Shown one piece after another: positions 34,888 to 46,905 of a stretch of DNA of 64,000 nucleotides (its first letter is position 1; each line of letters begins with the position of its first letter). The DNA is from Juglans regia. Taxonomy: Eukaryota; Streptophyta; Magnoliopsida; Fagales; Juglandaceae. The stretch spans positions 5,278,209-5,342,208 of the forward strand of contig NC_049911.1 in assembly GCF_001411555.2 (NCBI RefSeq). The letters run 5' to 3'. Made by a program: the position numbers and the translations under genes. The notes under the pieces were generated by a model. The model was not told where the DNA came from and did not search any database. It saw only the letters and a list, made by a program, of their open reading frames with translations.

Positions 34888-36462
34888 TCCTCCCCCCTTA
34901 AAAAAATTTCGACTTTGAAATTTGCAAGGTCAAATATCAATGCTAAGGCAGTTACAAGATAGAACTCAGAACACGCTTAAGAAAATCACACCATCAAAAA
35001 CTCCCAAATAGGCATGAGTAATGTTCTCTCAAGTCTACTCCCATACGCGATTCTATCATATTCGCATTAGTCTCCCAATGGCACCTCACGTCTAGTACTC
35101 CTTGGGCAACCACGTAATCCGAAATCTCCACTTCCACAAAACACTCAGTAATTTTTGATGATTATTATCTTCACACAATAAACTGCTAATATCAAAATCA
35201 CCAAGAATGTCCTCCTGAATCTATACCAACTATCATCCTTAAATTTGATATGGATCAAATCTCAAAACCTGCCACTATAACCCCAAACTAATAACAATCA
35301 TTATCCAAACTAGATCAATACCTTCAATCTCAAAAAAAATAATCTCCTTGAAAATCCCTATATCAATAACTCGACTCTAATCAACCCCATTTTAATGGTC
35401 ACATACTAATCAGTTTCCAAAATAAATCAAGCTAGCACACCAAGCCTGCAGAATTAAAAACTTAAATCTTATTTCAATTCAGTCCTTCAAATCTGTAATT
35501 CTAAAACCTTAAATTATACTAGAATCATTTTTCGAAATCTGTAAGATCGATGAACTTATATCCAATAATAAAATAATCGACTCCCGAAGCTTTCAAAATC
35601 TAAATTATTAAATGATAACAAATCATTTTCTAAAATCTGCAAAACCTTAAACTTTTGGTGAAATTCCCGTAAATCTATCCTTAAAGTTGAACTTACAACC
35701 TCCTATTCTAAAGCCTTGTGTCATATATCCACGAAATCGAAAATCTCAAATGTCCTACTCCCCAAATAGATCACCCAGACCATGCCGTTCCTTTCAAACC
35801 TTGATATTATAAAAGCAAACCAAGTCGATAAAAGTTCAAGCCTACTACACTAAATATAACAATAGCATTCTCAGTCGTACTATTTTCCTGCTATAGCTTA
35901 ATCCTTAACCCACTTTTTAACTTCAAACGAAACGAACAAAATAAAATAAACTTAATAAATAAAATAACATAATTTCAATTCAAATAAAATAAAATCAAAC
36001 AAAATGAAATAAATTCAATTTAAATATATAAAAATAATAATAATAATTTCAAATTAAACCTTTAAACTTTTCTGGTACTTCACATATGGTTTTACCCATT
36101 TTTAGCCATATCTTTAACCAACTCATATTGTCCTTCCTACCATCTAATATTGTAATCCCGACATCGCTCTAAACTCTCTACATCTTTAGAATCTAAATCA
36201 CCAAAATCTAAACCTTAAATTTTATAAAATTATCTCTTATAGTCCACAAAGTAAGCTTGTCGAATCTAAAATCGCTAAGCCTCAAAATATCGAAACTCAA
36301 TCATAAAGTCTGCAAAATTTAAAACCTTAAATATCCACAAAATCAGCTCTTATTCTATACAAATCTACACCTTAAATCTGAAGTTTCTTCCTAAACCCAC
36401 GGATATCCAAAACTCATAAGTTTATAGTCTGCAGAACCTCGAACCTTGGCTCTGATACCAAC
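34888..36462 (-). other. Internal domain of LARD-like element
   Basis: Non-coding and AT-rich. On the minus strand it begins with the primer-binding site TGGTATCAGAGCC (36448-36460, two bases from the LTR), the full match to initiator methionine tRNA, and ends in a polypurine tract TTAAGGGGGGAGGA (34888-34901). Confidence 0.85.
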
Positions 36463-39139
36463 TGTAACGCCCCATCCCTCAGGATCCGAAGTGTTAACTC
36501 ATATTATCTGATAATCAACTCCAACATTGCTAATACTCTTCCAAAAGCTTCAAATCAAATGTAAACACTTTAAATTTAATTAACCACACATACTCGTATA
36601 TAAAATCCTCAATTTAGTAACCCCAAAAATTACCATCTTCTCTACATGTCACTTAAACTTACATTTCAACAATATAATTATTAAAAATCACCAATACTCA
36701 TCGAAAACTTTTTTCTTAATCCACTATTCTTAAGGCATATCACTCAATTCTTCATAGTCCTGATCCTCAGCTGAAATATTCAAAAATTATCTGAAAATAT
36801 TGGAGATAAGAGGGGGGTGAGTTATCAACAACTCAGTAAGCAGAGAACATATACTAGTATGCAAACATGAGCATTTATAGATTTCAGAATGTAGAACAAA
36901 ACACTTTATTTTAAGAAAGCAGAATCAGAACATGTTGTCAAAAAAATTAGAGCGAAAGTTTAAAAATATTCTTATTCAAATTCTTTTGGCATAACATAAC
37001 TGACCACCATCATAGCAGAGCATCATATCACATCAGAGGCCATGTTTAACTCCCCGTGGTGGGGTTGTGCAACCCCCGATAGCTAATCGAGCAGAAACAG
37101 AATGTGAATCTTCCCTTTATTTATTCTCAGAGTCCCGAGTGTGCACATAGAAAAGACCACCAGAAAACCACTTTGTTTCCAAAGTGGATGTACCAGAAAA
37201 CAGAATAGTTGGTACCAACCCAAACAGAAGCCACTATTAGCACCCGTGGTAGGTCAAATAGATCACCATCCACAAACCACATCCCGATTCAGAATGTCAT
37301 GTCAAAAGTTTTCAGAAATCACATCATATCATAGTACGGAATACCTTCAGAATAGAACAGAGTCTTCAGAAATCATATCATATCAGAGTACATAACACTT
37401 TCAGAACAACGCAAAGTTTTCAGAAATCACATCATATCAGAGTACAGAACATAATAGAGTTTTTAGAAATCACAAAACATAATTTTATGCACAAACTTTC
37501 ATATTCGCTCTCTTTTGCACAGTTCAGAAGCAAAATCCAAAATAACTCATGTTTACACCAATCATGCCAGAAAATACTTTATTCTTAAACAGAATCTCAT
37601 GAGTAATGCAGAACAAATAACTGAGGTAGTTCAAATCTCTTTTCATAACAAAACATGCTTATTTTCAAAAATCAACTTCAGTCTATTTTATTTTTATGCA
37701 AATCCAGCATAGGAACCCCACTTACCTGGACGACTTAGCTTTTCAGAATTTTCCTAAAAAATGTTGAGTCGACTATAAATCGTACCTATAAAAATAATCA
37801 CATAATTTCCGTAAGTTTTCAATCAATCACTAATTTTGATATTTAAGTCTAAGCTTCTTAAATAACCTATTTTAATTTCTCAAAACTTAAAACATTCATA
37901 ATCCCAAAATATATCATCACTTCCTAAAATAACCAATATCCACCATAACCCACGTCAAACACAAAACACCAATATTTAAACCCGAAACAGCCAACAAATC
38001 TCATAGCATAAACCAATCACACCAACAACTCAATCATCTAATCCAACCGACCCCCTTACTCATTGTACTCAGTCCGGCACAACCAACCAATTCACAGTAA
38101 ATATGAGTTAGCGCGAAAATACATTTAAATCTCAAAAGTTCTTTGAGAAAATACTTACAATGCTATAATATAATTTTTGAAAAATCACAGAGGTGCTAGA
38201 AACGACAGTGCAACAACAAAACAGTACCAAAAGCACTGTGGCCGTGGGTCTCAAAAATGAACTTTTGAACGAGGACAAACCAAGACCTAAGATTGCTAGG
38301 GTAGGGCTTAGGGATGTCGGTGAAGCTAGTGGGGGTGATGGTTGGCCGTGGGTGGCGGCGTAAAGGATGGTTGAAGTGCAAAAAATGCCCAAATCGGAAA
38401 TGGAGTTGGATGTACTTCACCGGTGGCGGATCGGAGCTGGGGTTGGGTGCATTGGGTTGCTAGGAGGTCGAGGATGAAGTGGTGAAGAAATGGTGGCTGG
38501 AGGTGGCACGACGGCAGCGCGCGAGCACAAGGAATGCCGCGGCTTCAAGCCGTGCGTGGAGGAGAACGCCGGCGAATTAGGAGCTGAAAACCATAGGGGG
38601 AGGTCTCCGGTGGGTGGGGAAGGTCGTGGGCTGGGCAGTGTTGCCAGACGGTGGCACACGGTGGCAGGCTGGGGAGGAGAAGAAATCGCACGGGGAGAGA
38701 GGGTGCAGCGCGCAGGAGAGGAGAGAGAGAGAGGAGAAAAAGAAGTGGAGGGAAAAATAAAAAGAGGAAGAAAAGAAAAAGAGGAAAAAAAAGAAAAAAT
38801 GAAGGGAAAGAAATAAGGTCCAATCCTCACATTTTGGGTCACAAAAATGATTCAACGGAAATGATTTCAAAACAGCAAGTTAAATAAAATAATTCAAACG
38901 TAGTGATTAAATGAAAATAAAATAATTAAACCCAACAATAAATTAATTTAAAATAAAGAGAAATTTAAATGCATAACAATTATTAATATTAAGGAACCAT
39001 GTCAAATTTAATTTTCACAAATTAAAAATTATAAAAATAAACCCACTAAAATATGAAAATTTAAAACTAGAGAATCAATTTTTAAATTAATAACAAATAA
39101 TCATTCAATTAAAAATACACTAAAATACGGGGTGTTACA
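36463..39139 (-). repeat. 5' LTR of LARD-like element
   Basis: On plus from TGTAACGCCCCATCCC to ACGGGGTGTTACA. About 126 bp longer than its partner, partly because of a 54-bp-period tandem expansion at 37311-37470. Confidence 0.9.
37311..37475. repeat. 54-bp-period tandem repeat in the 5' LTR
   Basis: TTCAGAAATCA recurs at 37311, 37365 and 37419, each followed by a CATATCAGAGTAC-like word; a partial copy follows at 37463. The partner LTR has one copy at about 33183. Confidence 0.85.
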
Positions 39140-40278
39140 CCCTAACTTCTTTGACTTTCTCGTATTCACCACATGGTCCACATTTTCATCATTGACATCG
39201 TCATCATTGTCATCTCCAATACTACTAAGGAAGCACGGATCTTCTTCTTCCAACTGATCAAAAGCCCTTTTAAATCTTGAAGCCCTCTCCAACATAAGAT
39301 AGGTGGAGTTCCACCTAGTAGGTACATCTAGGGAAACTTGGCTTTTGGATTGAATCTCTTCCAACCCCACACATTTCTTAAATGTATTCCACTTTTGAGG
39401 GGAGGATTTAACATACTTCAAAACGCCCCTCACCTTTACAATAGACTCATCATACTCTTTTAACCTCTCATGAACGATTAAGTTCAAAATGTGGGCACAA
39501 CATAGAACATGCAAGAATTCATGTTCCAAGATCGTGTCTCTCCTATACTTTGTTTTTTTATTCAAATAAGAAACAACCCCCTTATTAGAACTTGCATTAT
39601 CAAGTGTGAGTGCAAATATTTTTGGTCGCCCCCAATCATGGAAACACAACTCTATGCCCTTACCAAGGGTATCACCCTTGTGATTTTCAACCAAACAAAA
39701 AGAAAGAATCCTCTTGTGTAACTTCCAGTCATCATCAATAAAGTGTGTTGTGATTTTCTCAACTTTTATTTTTCCTTCAAAAACAAATTAAAGCAATCAT
39801 TGGCAACCGTCATACGAGATGGAATCCCTATCCACTTAGGGCAAACCACAAGCATAAACTTCTTGAAACCGTCCCCTTCAGCATACCTAAAGGGGAACTC
39901 ATCAAGAATAATCATCTCTGCTAAAGGTTGTCGGCAAGCCTCAACACTAAATGCAATAGGCACAAGTCCCCCACTACCACTTCCTCCTTCCACCTTCTAA
40001 CCTAGAGTCGTCTGAGATTTATCCATCTTCTTAAACGGACATTTCTTACATTGATGCTCAATGTGATACTTCATATTTTTTGTACCATTGGTCTTCGTTT
40101 CACATGCATACGACGCACCACAATAATTACATGCAGCCCTAGGTTTACTTGGATCACCTTTCGGTATTTTTGTAAAGTGATCCCAAACAAAAGACCTAAC
40201 TCTATCTCTTTGTGACCCACCAACTGATTAATCACTTACAATGAATGGGGGTGGGGGTGGGGGTGGGGGTGGAGGCAT
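39140..40278 (-). pseudogene. hAT (RICESLEEPER-like) transposase, N-terminal part
   Basis: The likely start at 40278 codes MPPPPPPPPPPFIVSD and then a stop. Reading on, a BED zinc finger follows (FVWDHFTKIPKGDPSKPRAA, CNYCG, then H-x-H/C ligands in MKYHIEHQCKKCPF; about 40040-40190). Next come the catalytic RNase H-like region with VCPKWIGIPSRMTVANDCFN, FIDDDWKLHKRILSF, IFALTLDNASSNK (a conserved hAT Asp), LHVLCCAHILNLIVH and DVPTRWNSTYLMLERA. The frame ends at the LTR element insertion (39139), and the C-terminal part resumes at 32336. Two stops (after VSD, and after QTTLG near 40000) were seen in addition to the insertion. Confidence 0.9.
40245..40274 (+). repeat. GGGGGT repeat (possible G-quadruplex)
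   Basis: Four (GGGGGT) units in a row on plus; on minus they code the polyproline start of the hAT transposase. Four G5 runs separated by single T bases fit the G-quadruplex pattern. Confidence 0.8.
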
Positions 40279-42296
40279 ATTTGGTGTTGACTCTTGCACA
40301 TCTTTTGTAGAAGACTCAATATATAAAAAGGACAAAATAATTAGAAAACAAACAGTAATTCATGTACAAGCATGCGATTTCACTGAATCGTGTAATAAAG
40401 GACAAAAGGCTTGAATAAAATCCATTCATTGTGTTCTATTCATCATTCCATCTGCTTATTGGAATGACAAATACCACTATATATCAAAATATTCCAGCAT
40501 GCGGTTTCAAGTTTGCCATTCTATGTATATAAATATAGAATAATGTAGCATAATTGTACCAACCATATTGAGCAAAACAGACCAAAGTGCTATCTTTTTG
40601 AAACTGGAAAGGTTAATCCCTCACATTTCACTGAATCGTGTAATAATATTGTAATAGTAATAGAGATAATCATGGAAATACATGAATATTTTCTTCAACT
40701 GTGATTGGTTATTAGGTACCATATAAAACATAACAAAGAAAATTAATTTCAGCAAGAATGTAAGATACAACCAAGAACTTAAGAAGGGATGCTGCTAGGT
40801 AACCATTTTACCTAAATGGGCATTCTGAGCCTATTTGGAGATGAATTGATAAGACTTTCAAACAAGATGGAGGAAAAGCTAATTCATTAATTATTCCAGT
40901 AAAGAAAGGAAAAGGGAGAAAACCATTATTGGTGGTATAAGTTGAAACATAGTGTGACAAAGGCAGGTCATTCACAGGAAAGCAACAGCAATTGATCATA
41001 TATTCACACGTTGAAAGACAGTCATTATACCAGGTTCTAACATGGCTTAGATAGAGGCTGTTTTAGGGAACATGTGATCCATCTTCCTACATTGGAGTAG
41101 ATGATGTTTTAACATCACGAAAATGACCCAAACACTCATCACCTCACTTTCTAGCTGCATAATAATTTGACACAGTCACACAATAAACACACACATCTTC
41201 AATAGCTAATTCACTAGAAGTGCCTCAAGCTTGCAACAATTTCTTAGATGTTGGGTAGGAAGCAGTCCCCCTACTTTTGTCCTACATTCTAAAGTATAAG
41301 GAATTAGGATGTGCATGCATATCTCCTCTACACATGTAGTTAGCAATTAAAAAAGTATGCATATGTTTGAGTACAAAATTAAAAAAGCCATGATTACTCT
41401 GCTCCTCTCTCTGCGCTAAATTCTTGGTGGTTTCCTCTTCTTTTTGCCACCATAGGAAAAATAGTTCTTGCTATTAGTCAGCCATGAAAGTGTATTTTGA
41501 AGCATAATCATACTTAATTGGTTAGTGATACCTATAATAAAAGCATAAAGAATTGAGCAAATCTGACCAGAATTGATCATCTTTTTCCTACATAGATCCT
41601 GGTTTAGCTTCTTCCAACAAACAAAAAGCACTGAGTTTAAAAACTAAAAAATAAAAAGAAAGAAGAATTTTGGTCCCCCTGCATTCTATTATGAGTGAAG
41701 GGCCCATGAGAAGTGGCTGAGCTGAATTTGGACAAAATAGCACCACCACGGCCACCATCATCATTATGATAATACAATACAGTGGACGATAGAGATAGAG
41801 AGGGGGGACTTTGGTGATGATGATGATGGAAGTGAAGAAGATGAAGCCAAAATGGAGGTTCATTTTCCAAATAAATGAGCATGGCTCAGGTACTCAATTA
41901 CATGAAGAAAAGGGACAAAACAAGGACCTAACTGCATTGACTACACATCCCTACTCTTCATCCTCATACCCACTAGGCCACATCCTAATTCCAAAATACA
42001 TCAGAAACCAACAAAGGACCAACAAACAATAGCGATTCAAAACCAAAATCAACACCATCAAAAGATTAAAAACCAGAGAGAGAGAGAGAGACAGGACAGT
42101 ACCAATTGAAAATAAGCGAAAAGATGCGATGGAGGGGATGAAGAGAACTTCAACGGAGTCACAGACGCGTCTGAGGGGCTGGAGGATGGGGGATGTGACA
42201 GAGGGAGGGCTAGGGTTTTTGGCTTTTGAGGGAGGGGGGAACTGGGAAGTGAAAGTGAACGAGGGATTTTGGGTGGGGGGCTAAAAACTAACGTTG
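40279..42296 (-). other. hAT 5' region upstream of transposase
   Basis: No domain recognised. An open frame at 42058-42333 on minus is serine/proline-rich and could be leader sequence. A GA run lies at 42075-42092. Confidence 0.4.
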
Positions 42297-42478
42297 AAAC
42301 GGCGCCGTTTGGATTGAAATTGGACCCAAACAACGCCGTTTCAACAGACGGTTTATTTTAAAAAAAAACTGAGTTGCGTGAAATGACGTCGTTTCACTCA
42401 ACTCAGTTTCAAAATTCTCCCCCTCCTGGACTTAAACGACGCCGTTTAGGTCTTGTTTTATACTAAACGGCGCCGTTT
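42297..42478. promoter_or_regulatory. Cluster of AAACGGCGCCGTTT-type palindromes
   Basis: Perfect 14-bp palindromes AAACGGCGCCGTTT occur at 42297-42310 and 42465-42478, a near copy AAACGACGCCGTTT at 42434-42447, a half-type CAACGCCGTTT at 42331-42341 and a related GTGAAATGACGTCGTTTCAC at 42378-42397. They lie inside the hAT element, upstream of its transposase on the minus strand. Such palindromes could be binding sites for a host factor or the transposase; the function is unknown. Confidence 0.6.
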
Positions 42479-42529
42479 TGGTGTTTGGCAGATAAGGTGT
42501 AGTGTTATTCTTTTATCTTTTTGGCACAT

Positions 42530-43725
42530 AATTTAATTAAAAAAATTATTTAAATTACTAAAATTAAAATTAAGTAAACTATTCAATGTGTATTATTTAA
42601 TTTAGTGATTAAAAAAATAATTAATTATAATTATATTTATGATATTAATTGCTAATTTGTTACTAACTTAGAGTATGTCAATGTATTAATACTATGAATC
42701 TATGTTAATTGTCAATATATTAAACTTTTTAGTTTTTACATTTTGTATATGATTACATTAAGTTAATTACATTAATATTTGTAATTGCTTTATACTAAAT
42801 AACTATAGATTATACCAATATTAATAGTGATATCCATATTATACATAGTTGTAGAATTGTAGTGAACTTAATACTAACATATTAAGTTAACTATACTATT
42901 AGTTTATTATATATATATTATGCTATAACTCTAATAATAGTTATATAGTTAGTATAATATAATACTTATATTATACTAAATAACTACAAACTATACCAAT
43001 ACTAAATTACTAATAGTAATGGTAATACTATATACTATACTAATAGTGATATTAACATTATATATAGTTATAGACTTATAGTAACATATTAAATAAACTA
43101 TACTATTAGTCTATTATACATATATTATGCTATAATTCTTATAATATATTAATATATACTAATCGTGGAATATATATTATATAATAATACATTGATACTA
43201 AATTATTACTAATACTATATTATGTATTATGCTATAACTCTCATAATATATTAATATATACTAATACTATATATTATATAATAATACATTAATACTATAG
43301 ACTTACAGTGATTAGTTATTATGAATCATGATTAGTATAAGTTATAACTATATAATAGACTAATAGTATTAGTATTAGACTATTTGTAATATAGTATAGC
43401 TATATATTAGTAATATACTAATATTAGTTATAGTGATTTAGTATAAGTATAACTATTTTAGTATAAGTATAACAATTAACTATAGTCTTAGTCTATATTA
43501 GACTATTAGTATTTTTTTTTATATCATATTAGAGTCTAGAAGTAGAGTCTAGACTATTAATATAATACTTGTATTAGTGTAAATATTAGTATTAGTATAA
43601 AATTATAAATATTAGTATTAGTTAATAATTACTTAATGGTGAGTTAGTGATAGGATTAGGTTAATTGGTTAAATGAAAATTATATAATTAATATAAATAA
43701 ATTATATATATATATTTTTAATTTT
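42530..43725. other. Very AT-rich low-complexity DNA
   Basis: Repeats of ATACTATAT, TATTAGTATTAG and TAATATA words in irregular order with no coding signal. Two related sub-blocks (42780-43000 and 43000-43260) share TAATATATTAATATATACTAAT-like words, so it may have grown by duplication. Confidence 0.6.
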
Positions 43726-44039
43726 CATTCGGTCCGGTCCGGTCAGAAAAACCCCTGGACCGTGGACCGGACCGAATGAATTCAGTCCTATGAAATTCTG
43801 ACCAAGATTGACCAGAACCATTCTCAATTCTATCTGGTCGGTTTTTCTGGTCCGGACTACCCGATTCTCACCCCTAGCTAAGATTATATTGAAATACAAA
43901 CTTCAATTGAGTAACATATCATTTATTTGAATTTGATTACTGATGAATTGTACGTATTTGGTTTGGACGAGAGTCTTGTCGTAGGATTCTCAAAACTGCC
44001 TACAAGTGAAATGGGGAGTCATGACCTTCAAGCTTGGAA

Positions 44040-44660
44040 CACAACAACTAGAAACACGTGAAAATGATGGGTTTGGTAAGAACATTTGCAAGTCGGTCAC
44101 GACTAGAGATGAAAATGCTTGCAATGCTATGGCAACAACCCAATCACGAACAAAATGAAATTGATCTCTACATGCTTACTCTGAGCATGGAAGGTAGAGT
44201 AAAGTTATATACAATTATAGAGTGTGCAAACCTTGTGAGTAGCCTTGAAAAAAATGAAGCCTACCATTAAAAACTGAATTTTTCATGTGTTAGGCCTACC
44301 AATTTTTTGAAAAGAAGTGTGTGAGGCATACACACCTTAGGATTGCATAAATCATTTCTCTGGAAGACCGAGTTGGTAAATATGTGTGTAGCGCCAATAT
44401 TGTCACACCAGAGCTTTGGAGCGCAGGGAAGCACAACACACAGGTCACAAAGTAAATACTAAAGAGAAGTGCTACAATCACAAAGAGATCTCACAAAAAT
44501 AAACCCATAAACTAACATGGCTTCACACCACTGCAATTCAACAGTAATGTTGGCAAAGGAATTGTACTTAGCCTCTGTGCTTGAGCAGAACACCATTTGA
44601 TGTTCATGGGAACTCCAAGAGATCTAGTTCTTGCCAAGAAACGCACAAAAAACAAATTTT
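44040..44660 (-). pseudogene. Copia RNase H / C-terminal fragment
   Basis: On the minus strand, a block near 44560-44640 matches the RNase H part that codes ARTRSLGVPMNIKW and A-E-A-K-Y-type text. Near 44395-44420 it reads LWCDNIGATHIF (compare LLCDNIGATHL in copia relic 2), and near 44070-44100 DRLANVLTKP (compare DQIADLLTKP). It is a small piece of a third copia element, interrupted by a MITE fragment (44464-44516). Confidence 0.75.
44464..44516. mobile_element. MITE, family M1 fragment
   Basis: Reads GAAGTGCTACAATCACAAAG then ATCTCACAAAAATAAACCC, the start of the M1 layout, and then breaks off into copia sequence. Only one end is present. Confidence 0.6.
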
Positions 44661-44788
44661 GAGTGTGGAACCTAGCACACAAGAAGGTCCAAAGCTTTAG
44701 AAGAAAACCCAACCCTCTTATAAAACAACACCATTTTTCCCATGAGAATCAAACCCTAAAAACTCTCATTTCTTTATTTCTTCTTTTT

Positions 44789-44823
<35 letters not shown>

Positions 44824-45189
44824 CACCCCATTTCCCCCTTCCCTTCCTGTGACTCCTGCTTTCCCTTTTGTGAGCTTTGTGCATTGTCCCTACATATCCA
44901 GCCACGCGCACCATGTGTCGTCGATCTTCTGCCCCTTCACTGCCGTCTTTGGCTGCCGTCCACCTTGTCCAATCTAGGCAAAGCACTGTGCCACCCATGA
45001 ATGGGGCTTTTCGACCTATAAATAGGTTGAAACCCTTCTCCCTCTGACCATCTGTCTCTTCCCTCTGACAACCTCATTCTCTCTATCATCTCCCCCTCAT
45101 CTCTCAGCCTCACTCACGTATCTGAGATCACTTTTGTTCTCTCATTTAGGGCTAGTGCACGGTCTCTAGCTTCAAGGCATATAGGTCCT
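44661..45189 (+). promoter_or_regulatory. Promoter/leader-like block with TATA box
   Basis: CT run at 44793-44819, then C/T-rich DNA with a plant-type TATA box CTATAAATAGG at 45017-45027 and a CT-rich stretch after it. No downstream plus-strand gene follows, so this may be an LTR promoter of a retroelement. Confidence 0.4.
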
Positions 45190-46171
45190 CTTTGGCTAAT
45201 TTAGCAAACGAATCCTTATTATCTAAAGACCGAGAGTATACCTCTTTCCCCACTCCTGGTCATGGACACCTCGGGCTGCCACAATTTGGGACTAGAGGTT
45301 TACAACCTCCTACCTCGAGGACCACAGCGAATCCTTCAACCTATCAACCTCTTGCAGGGATTTTGCGAGTTCCCTTTGCAAAGCCACCAAGACACCGTCG
45401 TGATGGTACAGTTCCTCATGGTAAACTCTAAGCTCCTCTATGGTGGCCTCGAGTCGAGCCTCTATCCAAGCTGCCTCACTAAGGTGAGCATGGAACTTTG
45501 ACTAAAGCTAATGGTGAAGGGGCCTCATCTCACATGGCTCTATCCGCATACCTAGCATCGCGAGCCCTTGCCCTATCCAATTCCTCACCTAGACCATCAC
45601 CAAGACCGTGCTCATGTCCCACTCCTGTCTCAGATGAGTACTTTCAAGAAAGTACCTTTCCAACTTCTCTTGCTTAGCCTCCAACTCTGATAAAGGCTGT
45701 CTAAAATAGGAGGCTTCCCATTTCCTCCTTACGGCCTATGACATCTCGACGACTCACCTAGCTCACTTCATAAAGGAATAAGAGGAAGGAATATAGTCTT
45801 CCAATCAAGTGTGGTGGTGAACAACCGAACCAGCCAATGGGCGAACCCCCTGTGACACCATAAAATAATAGTTAATCAGGTTGTAGGGAATAACACATGA
45901 AAATAAAGGAATCTACCTTAGAAAGAAAGCCTTGGAGGTCAAGCATAGTCTACTGCACGAATGGGTCCTTGGAATCATCCACTTACTGGGTAGATGTAGA
46001 AAGGCCCTCTCGAGAAGAACCAAACAATCTCAAAGGATCGGTGCCATCACCAATATGGCCGGAAAGGGAACAATAGAATCTCCCCAGGTATCTTGACTGA
46101 AGAGCAATGGGAAGAATCGATGTTGGGAATTTTCCACCTGTGACCACAATTTGGCACTCCACGCTCTCCAA
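45190..46171 (-). pseudogene. Coiled-coil gag-like fragment of a gypsy-type element
   Basis: The minus strand contains heptad-rich text: SELEAKQEKLERYFLESTHL near 45620-45690 and EARLEATIEELRVYHEEL, LVALQRELAKSLQEVDRLKD near 45310-45460. Stops and frameshifts lie between. Gag-like proteins of plant putative gypsy-type transposons end in such coiled coils, and an N-terminal piece of that protein type is found upstream on the same strand at 49034-49640. An open frame at 45983-46171 may belong to the same coding region. Confidence 0.4.
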
Positions 46172-46905
46172 AGAAACTTTGTTAAGAGCATCGGTTTAGC
46201 CCTTAAACATAAGCCTTCCTTTCCTTAGATCCGAATGATGAAGCCTCCTAGACCGATCAAGGGAAACACAAGATCTCCTCCCACAAGCCTAGATTTGACA
46301 ATATGAGGTTAAAGGTTGGTGTTTGAGTTGAATGAGGGTTCGAGTAGGTGTTTAGAATGCAAGCAAGAAAATTACATAGAATTGAGTCACTCTTATTCGT
46401 GGATTGCAAAGAGCCACTCTCTACAAGGGATTTATGAATTGCACCCTAGTAGCTCAAGTGTAGAGCAAATAACTTTAGCACCGAAAGCCTAAATAACTAA
46501 AGAAGCCTAGCCAAAATTTCTATAAGCCAGAGAATGAATAAAAACTAGGCCACAAGGCTTTTATTTGTAGGGCTTTCTAGCAAAGTACCAACACAATTAA
46601 AATGCTAAAAGTTAAGAAAATAAAGTCTAAAACATAGGAGATAAAATCTAAAAGCTAGGGGATAAAGCCTAAAATGTAAGAATAGGCTTATCCCCTCTTG
46701 GTGGCTAGCCACATAGTGCCATCGAGGTATCTTGGTTCGCCTTGGTTTCATCTTGGACTCTTCCTCTCTCTTTGTCTCTCTTAGAGTCAATCTTGGACTC
46801 TACCTTATCTTGTGCAATCACTTGAGAATCCTGCTTGATCTTGTCTCTATCCTCTCCAACAACCTTACCTTCTAAAAGCCTTGAGTCTCCCTCCTTCATG
46901 TCTCC
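46172..46905. other. Unassigned DNA
   Basis: No gene recognised. The minus strand near 46705-46900 is rich in Asp/Lys/Glu codons (KVVGEDRDKIKQDSQ) in one open frame running into the repeat that follows; a retroelement origin is likely but unproven. Confidence 0.35.

Larger units (their letters stand above)
32337..39139 (-). mobile_element. Non-autonomous LTR retrotransposon (LARD-like)
   Basis: A 6,803-bp element with large LTRs (36463-39139, 2,677 bp; 32337-34887, 2,551 bp) around only 1,575 bp of internal DNA with no gag or pol. The primer site adjoins the right LTR and the polypurine tract adjoins the left LTR, so it reads on the minus strand. Flanking words are CCCTG (32332-32336) and CCCTA (39140-39144), a 5-bp duplication with one mismatch. 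It interrupts the hAT transposase between codons for KKLG and PPNASD. Large LTRs without coding DNA define LARDs, which must borrow proteins from a relative, probably Ty3/gypsy given the TGTAACACCCCG start. Confidence 0.9.
29772..43875 (-). mobile_element. hAT transposon with nested insertions
   Basis: The block is flanked by the exact 8-bp word AGCTAAGA (29764-29771 and 43876-43883), the target duplication length of hAT elements. The right tip, inverted, reads AGGGGTGAGAATCGG. The left tip starts at ATCGG, lacking the first 11 or so bases. Both subterminal zones are rich in GGTCCG/CGGACC (29785-29850 and 43728-43860). A minus-strand hAT transposase (40278 to 31540) lies inside. Removing the 563-bp MITE (30581-31143) and the 6.8-kb LTR element (32337-39139) leaves about 6.7 kb. 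The left-end loss and transposase damage mean it is immobile. Confidence 0.8.
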
